Below are positions 25,157-37,821 of a DNA stretch of 64,000 bases, one piece after another. Made by a program: the position numbers and the translations under genes. Below the pieces are notes generated by a model, which saw only the letters and a list, made by a program, of their open reading frames with translations, was not told where the DNA came from and did not search any database. Every line of letters starts with the position of its first letter. Within the stretch, counting starts at the first letter, position 1. The DNA comes from Siphlonurus alternatus (taxonomy: Eukaryota > Arthropoda > Insecta > Ephemeroptera > Siphlonuridae): assembly GCA_949825025.1 (NCBI GenBank), contig OX463779.1:35164203-35228202 (forward strand). Direction: 5' to 3'.

Positions 25157-27217
25157 CCGGACACAACTAACTGAGAGTCTCTGTAACCTAGCAGAGCAAA
25201 GGAACACAGTCTTTTGTGAAAGTTCCTCACTTGTTTCTGTATATGATTTAATATGTTTATATTAATTTTTATCAAAGTAATTGCTTTAATTACAAGGAAT
25301 ATCACATTTAAATAAGTGGTATTTTGGTTTGTGTCTTACACTTAATAATGGGTATTCACAAAAATCTTTATCACAAATTTAGTTTTAATACCAACGTCAG
25401 AGGTTCAATATAGTACTAAATTTGGTGCTTAACATGACACTAAAAATTTGGGATAATATATATTTTTTTAATGCCCCCTTATTTTTCTCTTGTTTGAAAT
25501 GAGTCAAATTGGATTTTTTAACCTGAAGTTAACACGAATTTTAAATCTGAACTCAGTCAGTCTAAATCTAAATCTGTATCAAAATATCTCTTAAAAAGAC
25601 TAACTCCATTTTTCATTATTTGTCTTTCATCCTTCAAGTTAAAATGGTTTTTATGGTAAAATCTTGCTAATTTTTATTGAACAATTGACTGTTGTACTGA
25701 TAAAATACAACCAGTACTACCAAAAAAAAGACACAATTAAATAATAATACAGATAATGAGTAATAGGAAAATAAGGAGTGTTTTTCCCAGGGTCACATCA
25801 TTGTTTCATTGACTAAAACTGTTTTTTTATTCGTCAAGTTTTATTTTGCCAATTAAGTCTGGTAAAAAAAGTTATGTTCTTGCTTGCTTAAAACAAGCCA
25901 CTGAAGTATTTGAATCTGCATGTAAAATTTGTAATAAATAAGTTAAATTTAGTCAGTTATTCACTTTTTTTAAGTCTTGTAATATACACAGAAAAGTAAA
26001 TTTAAACAGGAATATATTTTTGCTGTGATTGTGTAAATGATGTGTCACTTTTTGTGTACATAAAACAACATCTTGTTGCAATTCCTCTTTTATTTACGGA
26101 GCCTCATCATTTAATTACAGAATTGTACTTTGAAATAACAATAATTGTTTAAAATGCATTTAAACAAGTTTATTTTGGTATGCTGTACAATTAGTTAACT
26201 ATAGTTAAGTTTTTAAACATTTCATCCTTTAATGTATTATTATATGATAATAGATTAAGAATATATTACACATCAATTTGAAAAATATAACAATTTTTTT
26301 TTAATATAAGTTTGATATATACTTTGCAGAAAGAAAAATAAATTGTCGTAGCTTGGGGAAAAAAAACAACAACATAAAAATGATTAAAAAAATGATTAAT
26401 CAATTGCAAAATTGTACTGAACCCCCAGAAAGTACCATAAATATAAAAGTGAAAAGTTGCCTCTATGAGAATGTATTTCATATTTTTGCTGAGGCACTTT
26501 ATAACTGCAGGGTAATTGGGCATTAATTCTACAAAGATTACTTCTTTTATTACTATATTATCAAATTTATTTAAGGGTAAGGTAACGCCACCAATGTTAA
26601 AAAAAATCCCTCTCACAAAAATTCTGAAAAAAATTTAAAATGTTCTCCTCTACACCCCCTATCAGTAGCTAAAATATCAGGTATACAAATACGATCTAGT
26701 TTTTGAGTTATGAATTTTTAAAGTTGACCAATTTAACATGGGAGTTTCATTTCTCCATGTTAAAGTAGTCAACTTTAAAAATTTATAACTCAAAAACTAG
26801 ATCGTATTTGTATACCTGATATTTTAGATACTGATAGGGGGTATAGAGGAGAACATTTTAAATTTTTTTCAGAATTTTTGTGAGAGGGATTTTTTTTAAC
26901 ATTGGTGGCGTTACCTTACCCTTAACATTGCTTAAAAAACTAAAAGAGTAGATTTTTTATTCGGCTGTATATTATAGATTTGATTTGAACTTACAACTTT
27001 TGATAGTTCGTATTTTTACGCAACTGAAGGTACTAAAATAAATATAAAATAATTTATTTAAAATATTATATATATGGTTTATTGTATTTTATTTTTTTAA
27101 TGAATTATTTATTGCATTTTATTATTTTTTTACTGAATTAATTTATTGTACAATAATATCAATATTTTAAAAAGAAAGTAACTTCTTCCTGATAATAGCA
27201 AATTAATTTTTTTTTCA
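25157..27217. other. Intergenic region between Derlin-1 and dipeptidase copy 1
   Basis: Two genes converge here (Derlin-1 plus, dipeptidase minus), so this holds both 3' UTRs. Apart from the family B MITE at 26571-26925 I see only AT-rich sequence without coding character. Confidence 0.6.
26571..26925. mobile_element. TTAA-flanked MITE, family B, copy 3
   Basis: TTAAGGGTAAGGTAACGCC to CTTACCCTTAA, with TTAA at both ends. The arms closely match the copy at 9410-9751, including CTAGATCGTATTTGTATACC. Near-perfect palindrome around 26745. Confidence 0.87.
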
Positions 27218-28522
27218 TTAATTAGTCATGCACTCTGTATTTCCATTAATATCAGATTCAGGGATCAAGTCTTCATATGGTGTTTGTCCTTCAAGCAAAA
27301 TTTGGTCTCGCACCTGTTGGATAGCAAAATGCATTATATATTAATATATATATTTTTTTACTCTCTATAACAAACTTTTTTTTTTTTTTTTTACTATTTA
27401 ATTAGGTATGCATATTTGACTTACATATTTATATATTTTAATACGTACGTGACAAAAAAAAATCAAGACAAAGAATATTTTTTACCTTTTCAACATCCTT
27501 GAAGACCCTGATTAAGTTCAATCCAGCGAGTTTTTTCAGTTCATCCTCAGTCCATGGTTCATCCTTATCGCCTGCCAATAACGCAAATAAGTCCGGATAT
27601 TTGGAAACGTCTTCTAAGCCTTTAGGAGATCTGTATGAAGTAAGAAAATTAAAGAAATAAATCATTTGTTAGCTCGTTTGCATGAATTTCTTTCGAGGGG
27701 GAAAAAATCGTATCGTAATTTACGTTGGACGGACCCGTTTTTACGCCATTTATGATATATGATATATAAATTACAGCATAATTATTTATAAATGATACAA
27801 TCATATATTGTACTGCATTTTATTTAACAACATTTAATTGTTATAAACTTACATCTCAATGCCATCATAGTCTCCACCAATTCCAACATGATTTACACCT
27901 GCTATTTTCCTTATGTAGTTTAGATGTTCTGTGAAAAAAATTAAAAACATTTAATTATTTTCTACTAATTTAAATATTGCAAATATACTTACTGACGACA
28001 TCATGTATTGTAGCGTTTCCGCTGCATGTTACGAAATAATTGTAGAAATTCACCATTACTATTCCTTTATTTTCAGTCTGCAAAAAGAAACAGAAATTTG
28101 TCATATATATATATATAAAAGTTTAAGTATAAAATTTCGACGTTATTTAATTTAAGCAATATATCAATATAACTATATTATTATACATGACACACATATA
28201 ATTATATTGATCCTCACAATGTATGAAAATTTTATAGTAATATCATGTCCTATTTACTCACCACCTTCCTGAGTACTTCATCATGAACGTTCCTGTGATG
28301 GTCGCAAATCGCATACGCGCTGGAGTGAGAGAAAATCACGGGCGCTCTCGTAATTTCTAGGGCATCGAGCTGCGTTTTTTTGGCCACGTGGGACAAGTCC
28401 ACCATCATTCCTAGACGATTCATCTCTTTAATAACGGTCTACGGAAATAAAAAAAATAACATCATTAGCTCGAAATTCATTACAGTATAATAAATTTCAT
28501 AGTGCATATTTTTATTTCTAAT

Positions 28523-28564
<42 letters not shown>

Positions 28565-28617
28565 TACATACCTACTACATACTATAAAAAATTGCAATGC
28601 TTCTTATTTTTTTATGC

Positions 28618-28695
<78 letters not shown>

Positions 28696-31600
28696 AGTTT
28701 GAATTTTAAATACACACAAAAAAGGATAATTATATATTATGTGATGACCCTATATATTTTTAATTGACATCGTATTTTTTATTCTCGAACGAAATGACCG
28801 ATGGCGGCGCTGTCTGCAGAGTGATGACGTCACAAAATGGCGGACGTAATGCGGCTCGAAAGAAATATGGAGTATGAAAAGCAGGTTAATAATTTGATAA
28901 TGTGCGATTAGAAGCTTACATAAAAACGTAAAATTTGACGCACCAGCTGTCAAATTAAATTCAGGGGCTTTACAATATTATTGGAGCCAATCGCACCCCT
29001 TTCAGCCTTTTCAGGGGTGTTTTTTTTTCCCCCATAGGAAATACGAAAAGTTTTTCCAATGAATATGACCGAGATGTAACAATTTGAAAATTTATAAGAA
29101 TTTTATGGAGAAAACTTCATACAATAGGTAATTAATTTACACCTTTGAAATAATTAATTAATACAGATTCATTACCACACCCCCGTGGCACCATCTCTAC
29201 CACGCACACCCCTGGAGTGCTACCCGGCCGCGTACCCCGTTATTCAGACCTAGCTATTAGTAATTTCCACTTTTTTTAATAAACGAGCTAAAATTATAAA
29301 ACTTAATTTTCAAGGGGTTATCAACCCTCCTGAAACTAAGAGATAATTTTAGATTATCACCCCGACGCACCCTTGAGTGTTAGATAACTACCCCTAAAAC
29401 CCATTTTCCTTAAAAATTGTGCTAAAATTATGAAATTAATTTTCAAGGGGTAATCGACCCTCCTAAACTAGGAAATAATTTTAGATTTTCTCCCCGACGC
29501 ACCTCTGAGGGTGGAGAACTACCCCTAAAATCCACTTTCCTTAAAAATTGTGCTAAAATTATGAAATTAATTTTCAAGGGGTAATCGACCTTCCTAAATT
29601 AGAAAAAAATATTATATTTTCTCCCTGACGCACCCCTGAGGGTGGAAACCTACCCCTAAAATCCACTTTCCTTAAAAATTGTGCTAAAATTATGAAATTA
29701 ATTTTCAAGAGGTAATTGACCCTCCTGAACTCGGAAATAATTTTAAATTTTCTCCCCGACGCACCCCTGAGGGTGGAGAACTACCCCTAAAATCCACTTT
29801 CCTTAAAAATTGTGCTAAAATTATGAAATTTATTTTCAAGGGGTAATCGACCCTACTGAAGTCGGAAATAATTTTAAATTTTCTCCCTGACGCACCCCTG
29901 AGGGTGGAGAACTACCCCTAAAATCCACTTTCCTTAAAAATTGTGCTAAAATTATGAAATTAATTTTCAAGGGGTAATCGACCCTCCTAAATTAGAAAAA
30001 AATATTATATTTTCTCCCTGACGCACCCCTGAGGGTGTAAAACTACCCCGAAAATCAATTTTCCTTAAAAAATATGCTAGAATTATGAAATTAATTTTCA
30101 AGGGGTAATCGACCCTACTGAAGTCGGAAATAATTTTAGATTTTCTCTCCGACGCAACCCTGAGGGTAAACGGCTACCCACCATATCCTTCTTTCTTAAT
30201 AATCGAGTTGAAATTGTGAATTAAATTTTTTTCAAGATTTATCGTAATTTTTCATAGAAAAAAAAAATATATCAGACTCGCCTCTATATTTGCAGTATGA
30301 TGATGGATGTCCACCGTTATAATAATTACATGGCGTGAAGGCTCATGTTGGGGTCTGTACAATGAGGCAATGTGTGACTTTAATTAACAACTGAGGTGTG
30401 ACCATCAATTCCACATAACGTCTATCACTTTCAGCTCGTCAATGATCTCAAATCTCTTTCTGAAGCAAAAGGTTTACAAGAAGAGATTTGAGACCAATTG
30501 ACGAACAGAAAGTGGAGATAAGACGTTGCATGGAATTGGTCACAACTCAGATGTTAGAGGCCATGCACCTACACACATAGCCTCGTTGAGCGGACCAACA
30601 TGTGCCATCACGCCAATTAACGGTGCTGAACACATTGAGTGAAACCATCATCATACTGCAAGTGAAAAAGTGAGTCTGGGATACTTTTTCTCTGAAAAAT
30701 TTCGATAAATCCCGAATAAAAATTTAATTCACAATTTCAACTCGATTATTAAGAAAGAAGGATATGGTGGGTAGCCGTTGACCCTCAGGGTTGCATCGGG
30801 GAAAAAGTCTAAACTTATTTCCGAGTTTCAGAGGGGTTAACAAACACTTGAAAATTTAATTTTTTTATTTTAGCACAATTTTTAAGGAAAATGGATTTTA
30901 GGGGTAGGTTTCCACCCTCAGATGTACGTCGGGAAGAAATTCTAAAATTATTTCCAACTTCAGTGTAGGGTCGATTACCCCTTGAAAATTAATTTCATAA
31001 TTTTATATAGCACAATTTTTAAGGAAAATTGATTTACGGGGTAGTTCTCCACCCTCAGGGGTGCGTCGGGGAGAAAATCTAAAATTATTTCCGAGTTCAG
31101 GAGGGTCACTTACCTCTTGAAAATTAATTTCATAATTTTAGCACAATTTTTAAGGAAGATTGTTTTTCGGGGTAGTTCTCCACCCTCAGGGGTGCGTCTG
31201 GGAGAAAATCTAAAATTATTTCCGAGTTCAGTAGGGTCAATTGCCCCTTGAAAATTAAATTCACAATTTTAGCACAATTTTTAAGGAAAATTGTTTTTCG
31301 GGGTAGTTCTCCACCCTCAGGGGTGCGTCGGGGAGAAAATCTAAAAAATTTTCCGAGTTCAGGAAGGTTGATTACCCCTTGAAAATTAATTTCATAATTT
31401 TAGCACAATTTTTATGGAAGATTGTTTTTCGGGGTAGCTCTCCACCCTCAGGGGTGCGTCGGGGAGAAAATCTAAAATTATTTCCGAGTTCAGTAGGGTC
31501 GATTGCCCCTTGTACATTAATTTCATAATTTTAGCACAATTTTAAAGAAAGATTGTTTTTCGGGGTAGTTCTCCACCCTCAGGGGTGCGTCGGGGAGAAA

Positions 31601-31997
31601 ATCTAAAATTATTTCCAAGTTTTTAGGAGGGTCGATTACACCTTGAAAATTAATTTCATAATTTTATCCCAATCAGTAAGAAAAATTAACAATAATTTAA
31701 TATCATATGGATCGACATATACATTTTATGCATATATACCACGCGCCGCGCGCAAGACTCTATTTAAAGCAAATGACACGGTGTATGGTCACATTTATCT
31801 GTTATTTTATTTATTAAGACTAATATTTAACTTTATTATGATAATAAAAAATTTGCAAGTGGATAATATTATATAATCACGTAAATTAACTCAGGAATGG
31901 TATGTTGTTCCTATATACTATTATGAACAGCTAACCGCATTCTAGTAGTTCACACTTTTGGCCGCTAGAGGGCTGAATTTGGTTGCGTTCGCGAATA

Positions 31998-32066
<69 letters not shown>

Positions 32067-35000
32067 CATTTATATACGTTAATTTTAATTAAACAGTTGT
32101 ACAAAAAATTGTATATATTTTTTAAAAAGTCCCTTAAAACTAAACTTAATATACATTATTCATATTATAGCTATTAAAAAAAATATATAATATATATGAT
32201 GTTAATAATATAATTGTATTTTTTATCAAAATATTTACCTTTCCAAATTCAGTTAGTCCATCGTGAACGGACTCCCCATCTGGGCCATCAACAGGAGACG
32301 CGTCCGCCCTGCATTTAAGAAAATATAATTAAGTTTTTCCTATTAATAATATATTCTATATATATTGAGTAACTGAGGTGTTTAAGTAACATAAAAGTAG
32401 ACGGAGGACATACACGAGAAAACATGTATATATTTATTTTACTATATTAATATAATATGCTACCACCATCATCAACCTGCGGATCCTGCAGACACCACAT
32501 TAAAATACAAAGTAAATTTCATTATACCCACCGAAAAAAATGCTGAACTTCTAGTAAAATAGCCTCTTATATATTATTAATTGTCTCAGGTAAAACGTGC
32601 TTTCTGCTATGCAGGGAAGTTTAATTTTCATTTGATAGAATTTTCTATGGAACTTCAAATTAAAATTTTTGAAACAATAAATTTTATATTAACATATATC
32701 GTTAAGAATCAGATGGTGCAGAGAGCACTCGATCTGCAGTGTCACGAAGGCATCGAAGGTGCTAAGGTGCTAACACTTTTAAAGCATCATTTAACGCAAA
32801 CCAGGCGCGGATCCAGGGAAGAAGCTGGGGGGGGGGGCTCTCCGAAATTTTGGATTGAACTTGGGCAATATAGGCATTTCCCCCACTCAATTTTGTTTTT
32901 AACTTGGGCCTTATGGAGGCAGCCCCCTCCAAATTTTTTTTTCTGGATCCGCGCCTGACGCAAACTATATCATTCAAAAAACAATTAAGTAATAAATGTT
33001 ATAAGTTCCCTATGCTATAATTATTGTTCTTGATCCTGCATGCTCAATACTTTATAATCAACTGGCAGAGTACTCTCCACTCTTGCAACATCTGACATGC
33101 GCACAAAAGCTGCATAAATTAATAGACAAATACTAAATTTATAGACTATTTGACATTGACTTTATAGTATTATTTGTATTACATACATGCATTTTGTCTA
33201 TAAAGCGAATAACAATAATTAATAAAAAAAATTATAAAAACTCCATTTTGCCCCTACCACATATGGAACCTGCTTTGATTGAGGCTGAACAAGTTGCATA
33301 AAATCAAGGAACATATTATTTTATGCGAATAAATTCTTGTAAATTTGTGTGTAAAACTGTGTGTGTGTGTAACATAAAATTGTTAATGTAACCCTATTAA
33401 TTATATATTGAATAATATGATAAGAGATAGTTACGACGTTGCGACCTGTGCGATCAAACAAATTACGTCTGCGAAGGGACAGCATCAATTAATCCAAAAG
33501 ATGATCGAGTACCAATTAAGTGTCTAAAAATCTGTCTATGACAAAATTTATAATATTATTTTGTCACACTTATATTACATGACACCAATTTGAAAACTGG
33601 TTAAACAACCCCATGCAACATTATTGCAAATTACATGCTTGAGTCCTCCATCCATTTATTTATATGAATCCTTCTAGCGTATAAAATTGATGGTTGAAGA
33701 TATTTAGTAGGATGATAATCAAGTTCAAATGGTTAGAATACGGAATACGTGCAGAAAAAAAATGAAATCACTTGCCATCGAGCAGTGCAGGAGTGCGTGA
33801 GCGTCATATAACGCGCTCCCATCTCGTAGTACAGTCGTAGAACTGCTAGCCTGCTGTCCATGCTGTGGCCGCCCTCCACTGCGATCATACTGCCGATTTT
33901 ACCTTCTTTGAATGCGTCTTCAATACCTGTAAGATGTAAAATAATTAGATCTATTCAATATTTATTTTTAATTATAATTTACCTTTGGCCGTCGTGACGT
34001 ACTGCATTTCATCAGAATATTGCTCAATCATCCGTTTAATCACGTCAATTTGTTCCATTGTTTGTTCTACTGCATCTTTATATTGGGTACGGCAGTTGAC
34101 ATAAGCAACCCAAAACTATAATAGGCATCATTATATTAAAACATTTTATTATTTTGCAAAAACAAAAATGTATCAATTTATATTTAATAATGGATTTTCT
34201 TTTTTTAACCTGAATAAGTAAAAAAAAAAATAATAATAAAAAAAATATATATATATAAGACTGGTGAGAATCATAGAAAATTATTAACTGTATTTGTATT
34301 AAAATTTTGATTAAAATTCTTGTTATATATTTATTAATTATATTGATGTCTTGTATTTTGATGAATTATTTATTATTATTGAGATATACATATTGCAGTA
34401 GCGGTCGGTGCAGTATAGGCAGTTAAACTGAACTGTTCACCTTCATTACAAACATAATTGACGCTCACTATATAGAGCTGTAAAATGTACGCTCGAGGCA
34501 TCAGAGGAAAGACATCTAGTCTTTGCATCAGAGTCTCAGGCGCAGATCCAGGAGCAGCCCCCCGAAATTTTGGACTTAACATGTGCAATGTATAAGGCAT
34601 TTCCCTCACTCAATTTATTTTATAACATTGGCTTTACGGTGTCAGCCTCTTCTCTCCTTCCCCCTCATGACCCATCAGAGTGATTTTTGTTCTAAAATAA
34701 TAAATTGAAGGTTGACTATACTTTACCGGCCACTACCGAGGTAACTGAGGGACTAATGACTCACCTGCGCACCGAGGCGGCCCGCCCTCATGCGGGGAAT
34801 GTCGGTGTAACAATATTCGCAGGTGGGACCCCAGACTGGATCCAACGTGAGGTTTTTTCGCAGGTCTACTTGTGCCAGTTGATTGTTGGCGAGTTCCTTC
34901 AAGTTGGTTGGAAGATCGTTATGCCTGCAAATTGTGCTTCGAAAATTAGATAGTATACATAGATACATAGATTTCTGCTTTGTTTTAGGCAGCTGGCTGA

Positions 35001-35836
35001 TAGCAATTTTGAAATTTAAAAGAAGAGTAAAATAAAAAAAGAAATATTTATTTTAATATTATACAAAATTAAGAAAAAAATGCAGAATCAAAATCTTTGC
35101 TTATTTAATGGTAAAATGCATAAAATATTTTTTTATATATTATAAAATGTGATTAATTATAATAATTGCCAACAAATAAACTTTGTAACATATTAATTCA
35201 CAATTATCTAAAAATTAAGTAAGTAGTGAATAACGAGAATATTAATTGAATATTTGTATAATAAATTCTCTACCTATTAGTTATTTTTTAGGAAAAAAAT
35301 AATTGGTCTTAATTTAGCAATAATATAATTATATGCCTAATTTTTTAATTAATATACCACGTGAAACGCTCCTAGTTCGAAAATCAGCATTAATTTTATC
35401 ATATAGTGGGCAAAATAAATAAGCGAAATCTTACCCATCAACTAGAGGCACTGACTCAAGCACTCTAATTGCGATCGCATATGCATCCAGTGGTTCGTCA
35501 TTATTAGTCAGGGCAAACGGGAGAAATATCGCGAGGAATATAACCAGGCCGAGGGTTATCCCCCCAATCAGCGCCCATGTCTTGGTGACTGCAAAATAAC
35601 GCCAAATATGAAACTGAGTGCAGATCTGATTCATTAAATTATTGCCATTTTCAAGTTTTAAATAGTACATGATAATGGCAATAAATGTATAATAAACAAA
35701 TACTTGCTTGCATCTACAATGTGTTTTAATTGTTTTAATTATATATCGCATGAAAAAGAAACGATTTTTTGATAAAATTATTGATTGATGTTTTACAATA
35801 AATGTAGATTAGTAATGTATTAGACTTACTTGCCAT
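27218..35836 (-). CDS. DPEP: Membrane dipeptidase (M19 family), tandem copy 1
   Basis: A zinc dipeptidase of the renal/membrane dipeptidase family, expected to cleave dipeptides at the cell surface. Exons: 35830-35836, 35435-35588, 34765-34924, 33983-34115, 33776-33926, 32239-32308, 28262-28438, 27993-28077, 27853-27928, 27486-27630, 27218-27313; phases agree, 417 residues. An N-terminal hydrophobic segment (about residues 7-28) follows a short positive stretch, then VDGHNDLP with the first zinc ligands (H55, D57). EGGH, DLSH, FSHSSAY, HRN and GGDYDG match the remaining metal and substrate positions of the family. The C-terminus ends NTECMTN, with no GPI-signal hydrophobic tail. The intron below 33776 starts with GC, not GT, and the usual C-x-x-PW there reads CTARW. 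Intron 28439-32238 carries the large palindromic minisatellite element. Confidence 0.93.
28526..28562. repeat. (TA)n microsatellite
   Basis: TA tract in a dipeptidase copy 1 intron. Confidence 0.9.
28622..28692. repeat. (TA)n microsatellite
   Basis: Second, longer TA tract 60 bp from the first, in the same intron. Confidence 0.95.
28785..28865. promoter_or_regulatory. CRE/YY1-like motif cluster in a dipeptidase intron
   Basis: A locally GC-rich block contains GATGGCGGCGC, TGACGTCA (28825-28832, a perfect CRE palindrome) and AAAATGGCGG (YY1-like) within 60 bp. This is promoter-like grammar, but it lies in an intron next to a large repeat. Whether it is a cryptic promoter or chance is unknown. 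Confidence 0.25.
29250..31672. mobile_element. Giant palindromic minisatellite element
   Basis: Two opposed arms of tandem ~131-bp units. The left arm (about 29290-30200) reads GACGCACCCCTGAGGGTGG in about seven units. The right arm (about 30780-31660) carries the complement CCACCCTCAGGGGTGCGTC, also about seven units. Next to the spacer, unique-like arms pair (CATGGCGTGAAGGC near 30330 against the CAACATGTGCCATCACGCC region near 30596). The spacer 30370-30560 is itself a palindrome around CTCAAATCTC/GAGATTTGAG. No ORF of note. It lies in the 3.8-kb intron of dipeptidase copy 1, and a related half element begins the window. Confidence 0.85.
32000..32061. repeat. (TA)n microsatellite
   Basis: TA tract in a dipeptidase copy 1 intron. 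Confidence 0.95.
32802..32957. mobile_element. Short hAT MITE with perfect 8-bp TSD
   Basis: 156 bp. Ends are CAGGCGCGGATCCAG and CTGGATCCGCGCCTG. It is flanked by the perfect 8-bp duplication ACGCAAAC (32794-32801 and 32958-32965). The interior has a G tract, CCGAAATTTTGGATT, GGCATTTCCCCCACTC and GGCAGCCCCCTCC. Two decayed relatives lie at 34537 and 38819. Confidence 0.88.
34537..34664. mobile_element. Decayed copy of the hAT MITE
   Basis: CAGGCGCAGATCCAGG, CCCCGAAATTTTGGA, GGCATTTCCCTCACTC and GTGTCAGCCTC match the element at 32802. The right end is not recognisable. It lies in a dipeptidase copy 1 intron. Confidence 0.65.
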
Positions 35837-36220
35837 TTTTCTTCTTGTTGAACTCTCAAATAGCCATGAAGAGTGTATACCTTTAAAAAAAAGGTGGTAT
35901 TGGTGTGATAGAAAAATAGCAGGAAATTAATTTTTTCAGTCACAGAAAAAATAGAAGTGTGAACACAATCCTGATTAGTGTGATAACTAACACTAACATA
36001 GATATATGTAATTGACGGTACATATTATATTATGTAAACGAATGTGCTATTTAACCTAGGTGCATGATTTTCGCAGCAGTATCATGTAGATAGTATCTGG
36101 AAAATCCATGTGGCAGGGTGAGGCGAAACACATGCAGGAGGATGAACGTAGATTAACCCACCGTGAGACCACAGAAAAAAATATTTTTTTCCGCGTTCCT
36201 GGTGTAGTATAGAGATATAA

Positions 36221-36341
36221 GGTCTGTTCGTAAATACACAATCAGAAAGAATCGATTATTTGTGATGAACCTTCTGTACATGGAACATAAGGTTCATCAC
36301 AAATAATTTATTCTTTCTGATTGTGTATTTACGAACAGACC
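36221..36341. mobile_element. Near-perfect 121-bp palindromic MITE
   Basis: GGTCTGTTCGTAAATACACA at the left and TGTGTATTTACGAACAGACC at the right are exact complements. The arms continue as AATCAGAAAGAAT and GATGAACCTT with only a ~12-bp loop. It lies upstream of dipeptidase copy 1. Confidence 0.85.
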
Positions 36342-36399
36342 TATGATTATTTGTATGTTTTTTGTGTTTTTGCCACAATTTGTGTGTCTATTACAAAGT

Positions 36400-36547
36400 A
36401 AAGCCGGTATCACACGATACAAATTTTCTAGCTATTGCCTACAATTTTTTCTTACAAGAAAACTTGAACTCCATTTGTTTGTGTGGAGATGAAATTTTCT
36501 TGCAAGGAAAAATTGTATGCAAAATTGTATGGTGTAATAGAGGCTTA
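36400..36547. mobile_element. Small MITE with imperfect terminal repeats
   Basis: The left end TAAAGCCGGTATCACACGAT mirrors the right end TGGTGTAATAGAGGCTTA. Inner blocks AATTTTCT and TTGCAAGGAAAAATT also pair. It lies 60 bp from the palindrome at 36221. Confidence 0.6.
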
Positions 36548-37821
36548 ATGATATTTAAATGTGTTTTGCCATTTTGTCATGGATTTCATGGATGTCATGC
36601 ATTTTTAAACTGATGTTTCCCGCTTACGAGTTTTTCAATTAATCTCTTACGTTAGAGTATTCTGATTCTGAATAATTTCATGTAAGGTGTCATATATAAT
36701 ATATATAGTTTTTTGTGACTAAACGAATTTTTTGTTAAAAAAAAAAACGAGTAAAAATTATGGCATCAGAAATAAGAAAAATTTGACTTATAATTAAATA
36801 ATATATACAACCGTGATATGGTGAGTTTCCCTTATTTTTTTATGCAGGTAAGTGAGAAAACCAGTTTCGCTGTATTGTCATCACAGACGAAACATATTGT
36901 ACCAGAGTTAATCATATAAAGATTCGAGTATATGATGTTATATACTACAATAATTTTAACTCAATTAAGCTGTTAAACAAAATGATCATGAAGCATCTGA
37001 AAACAAACCTTTTTGTTCTTTGCTGTAACAATAATGCAATCAAACTAAATCACATGAAAAAAATAGATCACCTGCTTGCCGTTTTTAATCTTCATAAGAT
37101 AAGAATATGATAAGTTAGTATATAGGCAAATGCCAGCATCAGCAATCTGAGTGTAAATTTTCAAGCTTAAGATTATTCTTCATAGAAAATATTTTTTCTT
37201 GAGAACTTATCTCGTTTAAATTGTTTATAGAACGTTATTCCACAAACGTCATACCTCGTCTTCCTCAAGTTATGATGGTGTAACGATTGTATTAATTGTT
37301 GTACACAAGAGGAGCACGTACCTGCGGTAGAAAATCTTGAGTCTGATACCTTCGGCCTTCTAGCACTCAGCGCGTGGGAGACATTGATAAGAAAAACCAA
37401 GATTCAAGTACTGATAATGTATCATCATTGCATGCATATCATTATTCCAAATAAACATGATAATTAACTTTGTGATAACCTTTTTTAAACATTCTCTATT
37501 AGAGTAAATTTTTAAATACATTATATTCAATTGAAATTATAGAAATTATTGTTATAAAAAATATTCCATATATTAAAACTATACTTGTTTAAAATTTTTG
37601 GCTTTAATACTCTAAGTTTTATATTATATTTATAATTATTGCTTAGATGCACAGTGATTTTTAAAATTGTTCGCTAACAATTAATGCAAGAGCTGATCAT
37701 TATAGCGTCCTGGAGTTCTAGAACGCTATGGCTTGATTTTTCATTTATTCATCACGATGACCTGCAGCTATATTATTCTGAATTCTGAATTGAATTTATT
37801 GATGTATTGACTTCGGGTCTC

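Noticed and set aside
28502..28696. Open reading frame rich in Ile-Tyr
   Set aside because: It is a translation of (TA)n microsatellites; the same applies at 31983 and 60437.
29250..31672. CRISPR or centromeric satellite interpretation of the 131-bp units
   Set aside because: The units are contiguous without unique spacers and occur as two opposed arms of a discrete element in an intron.
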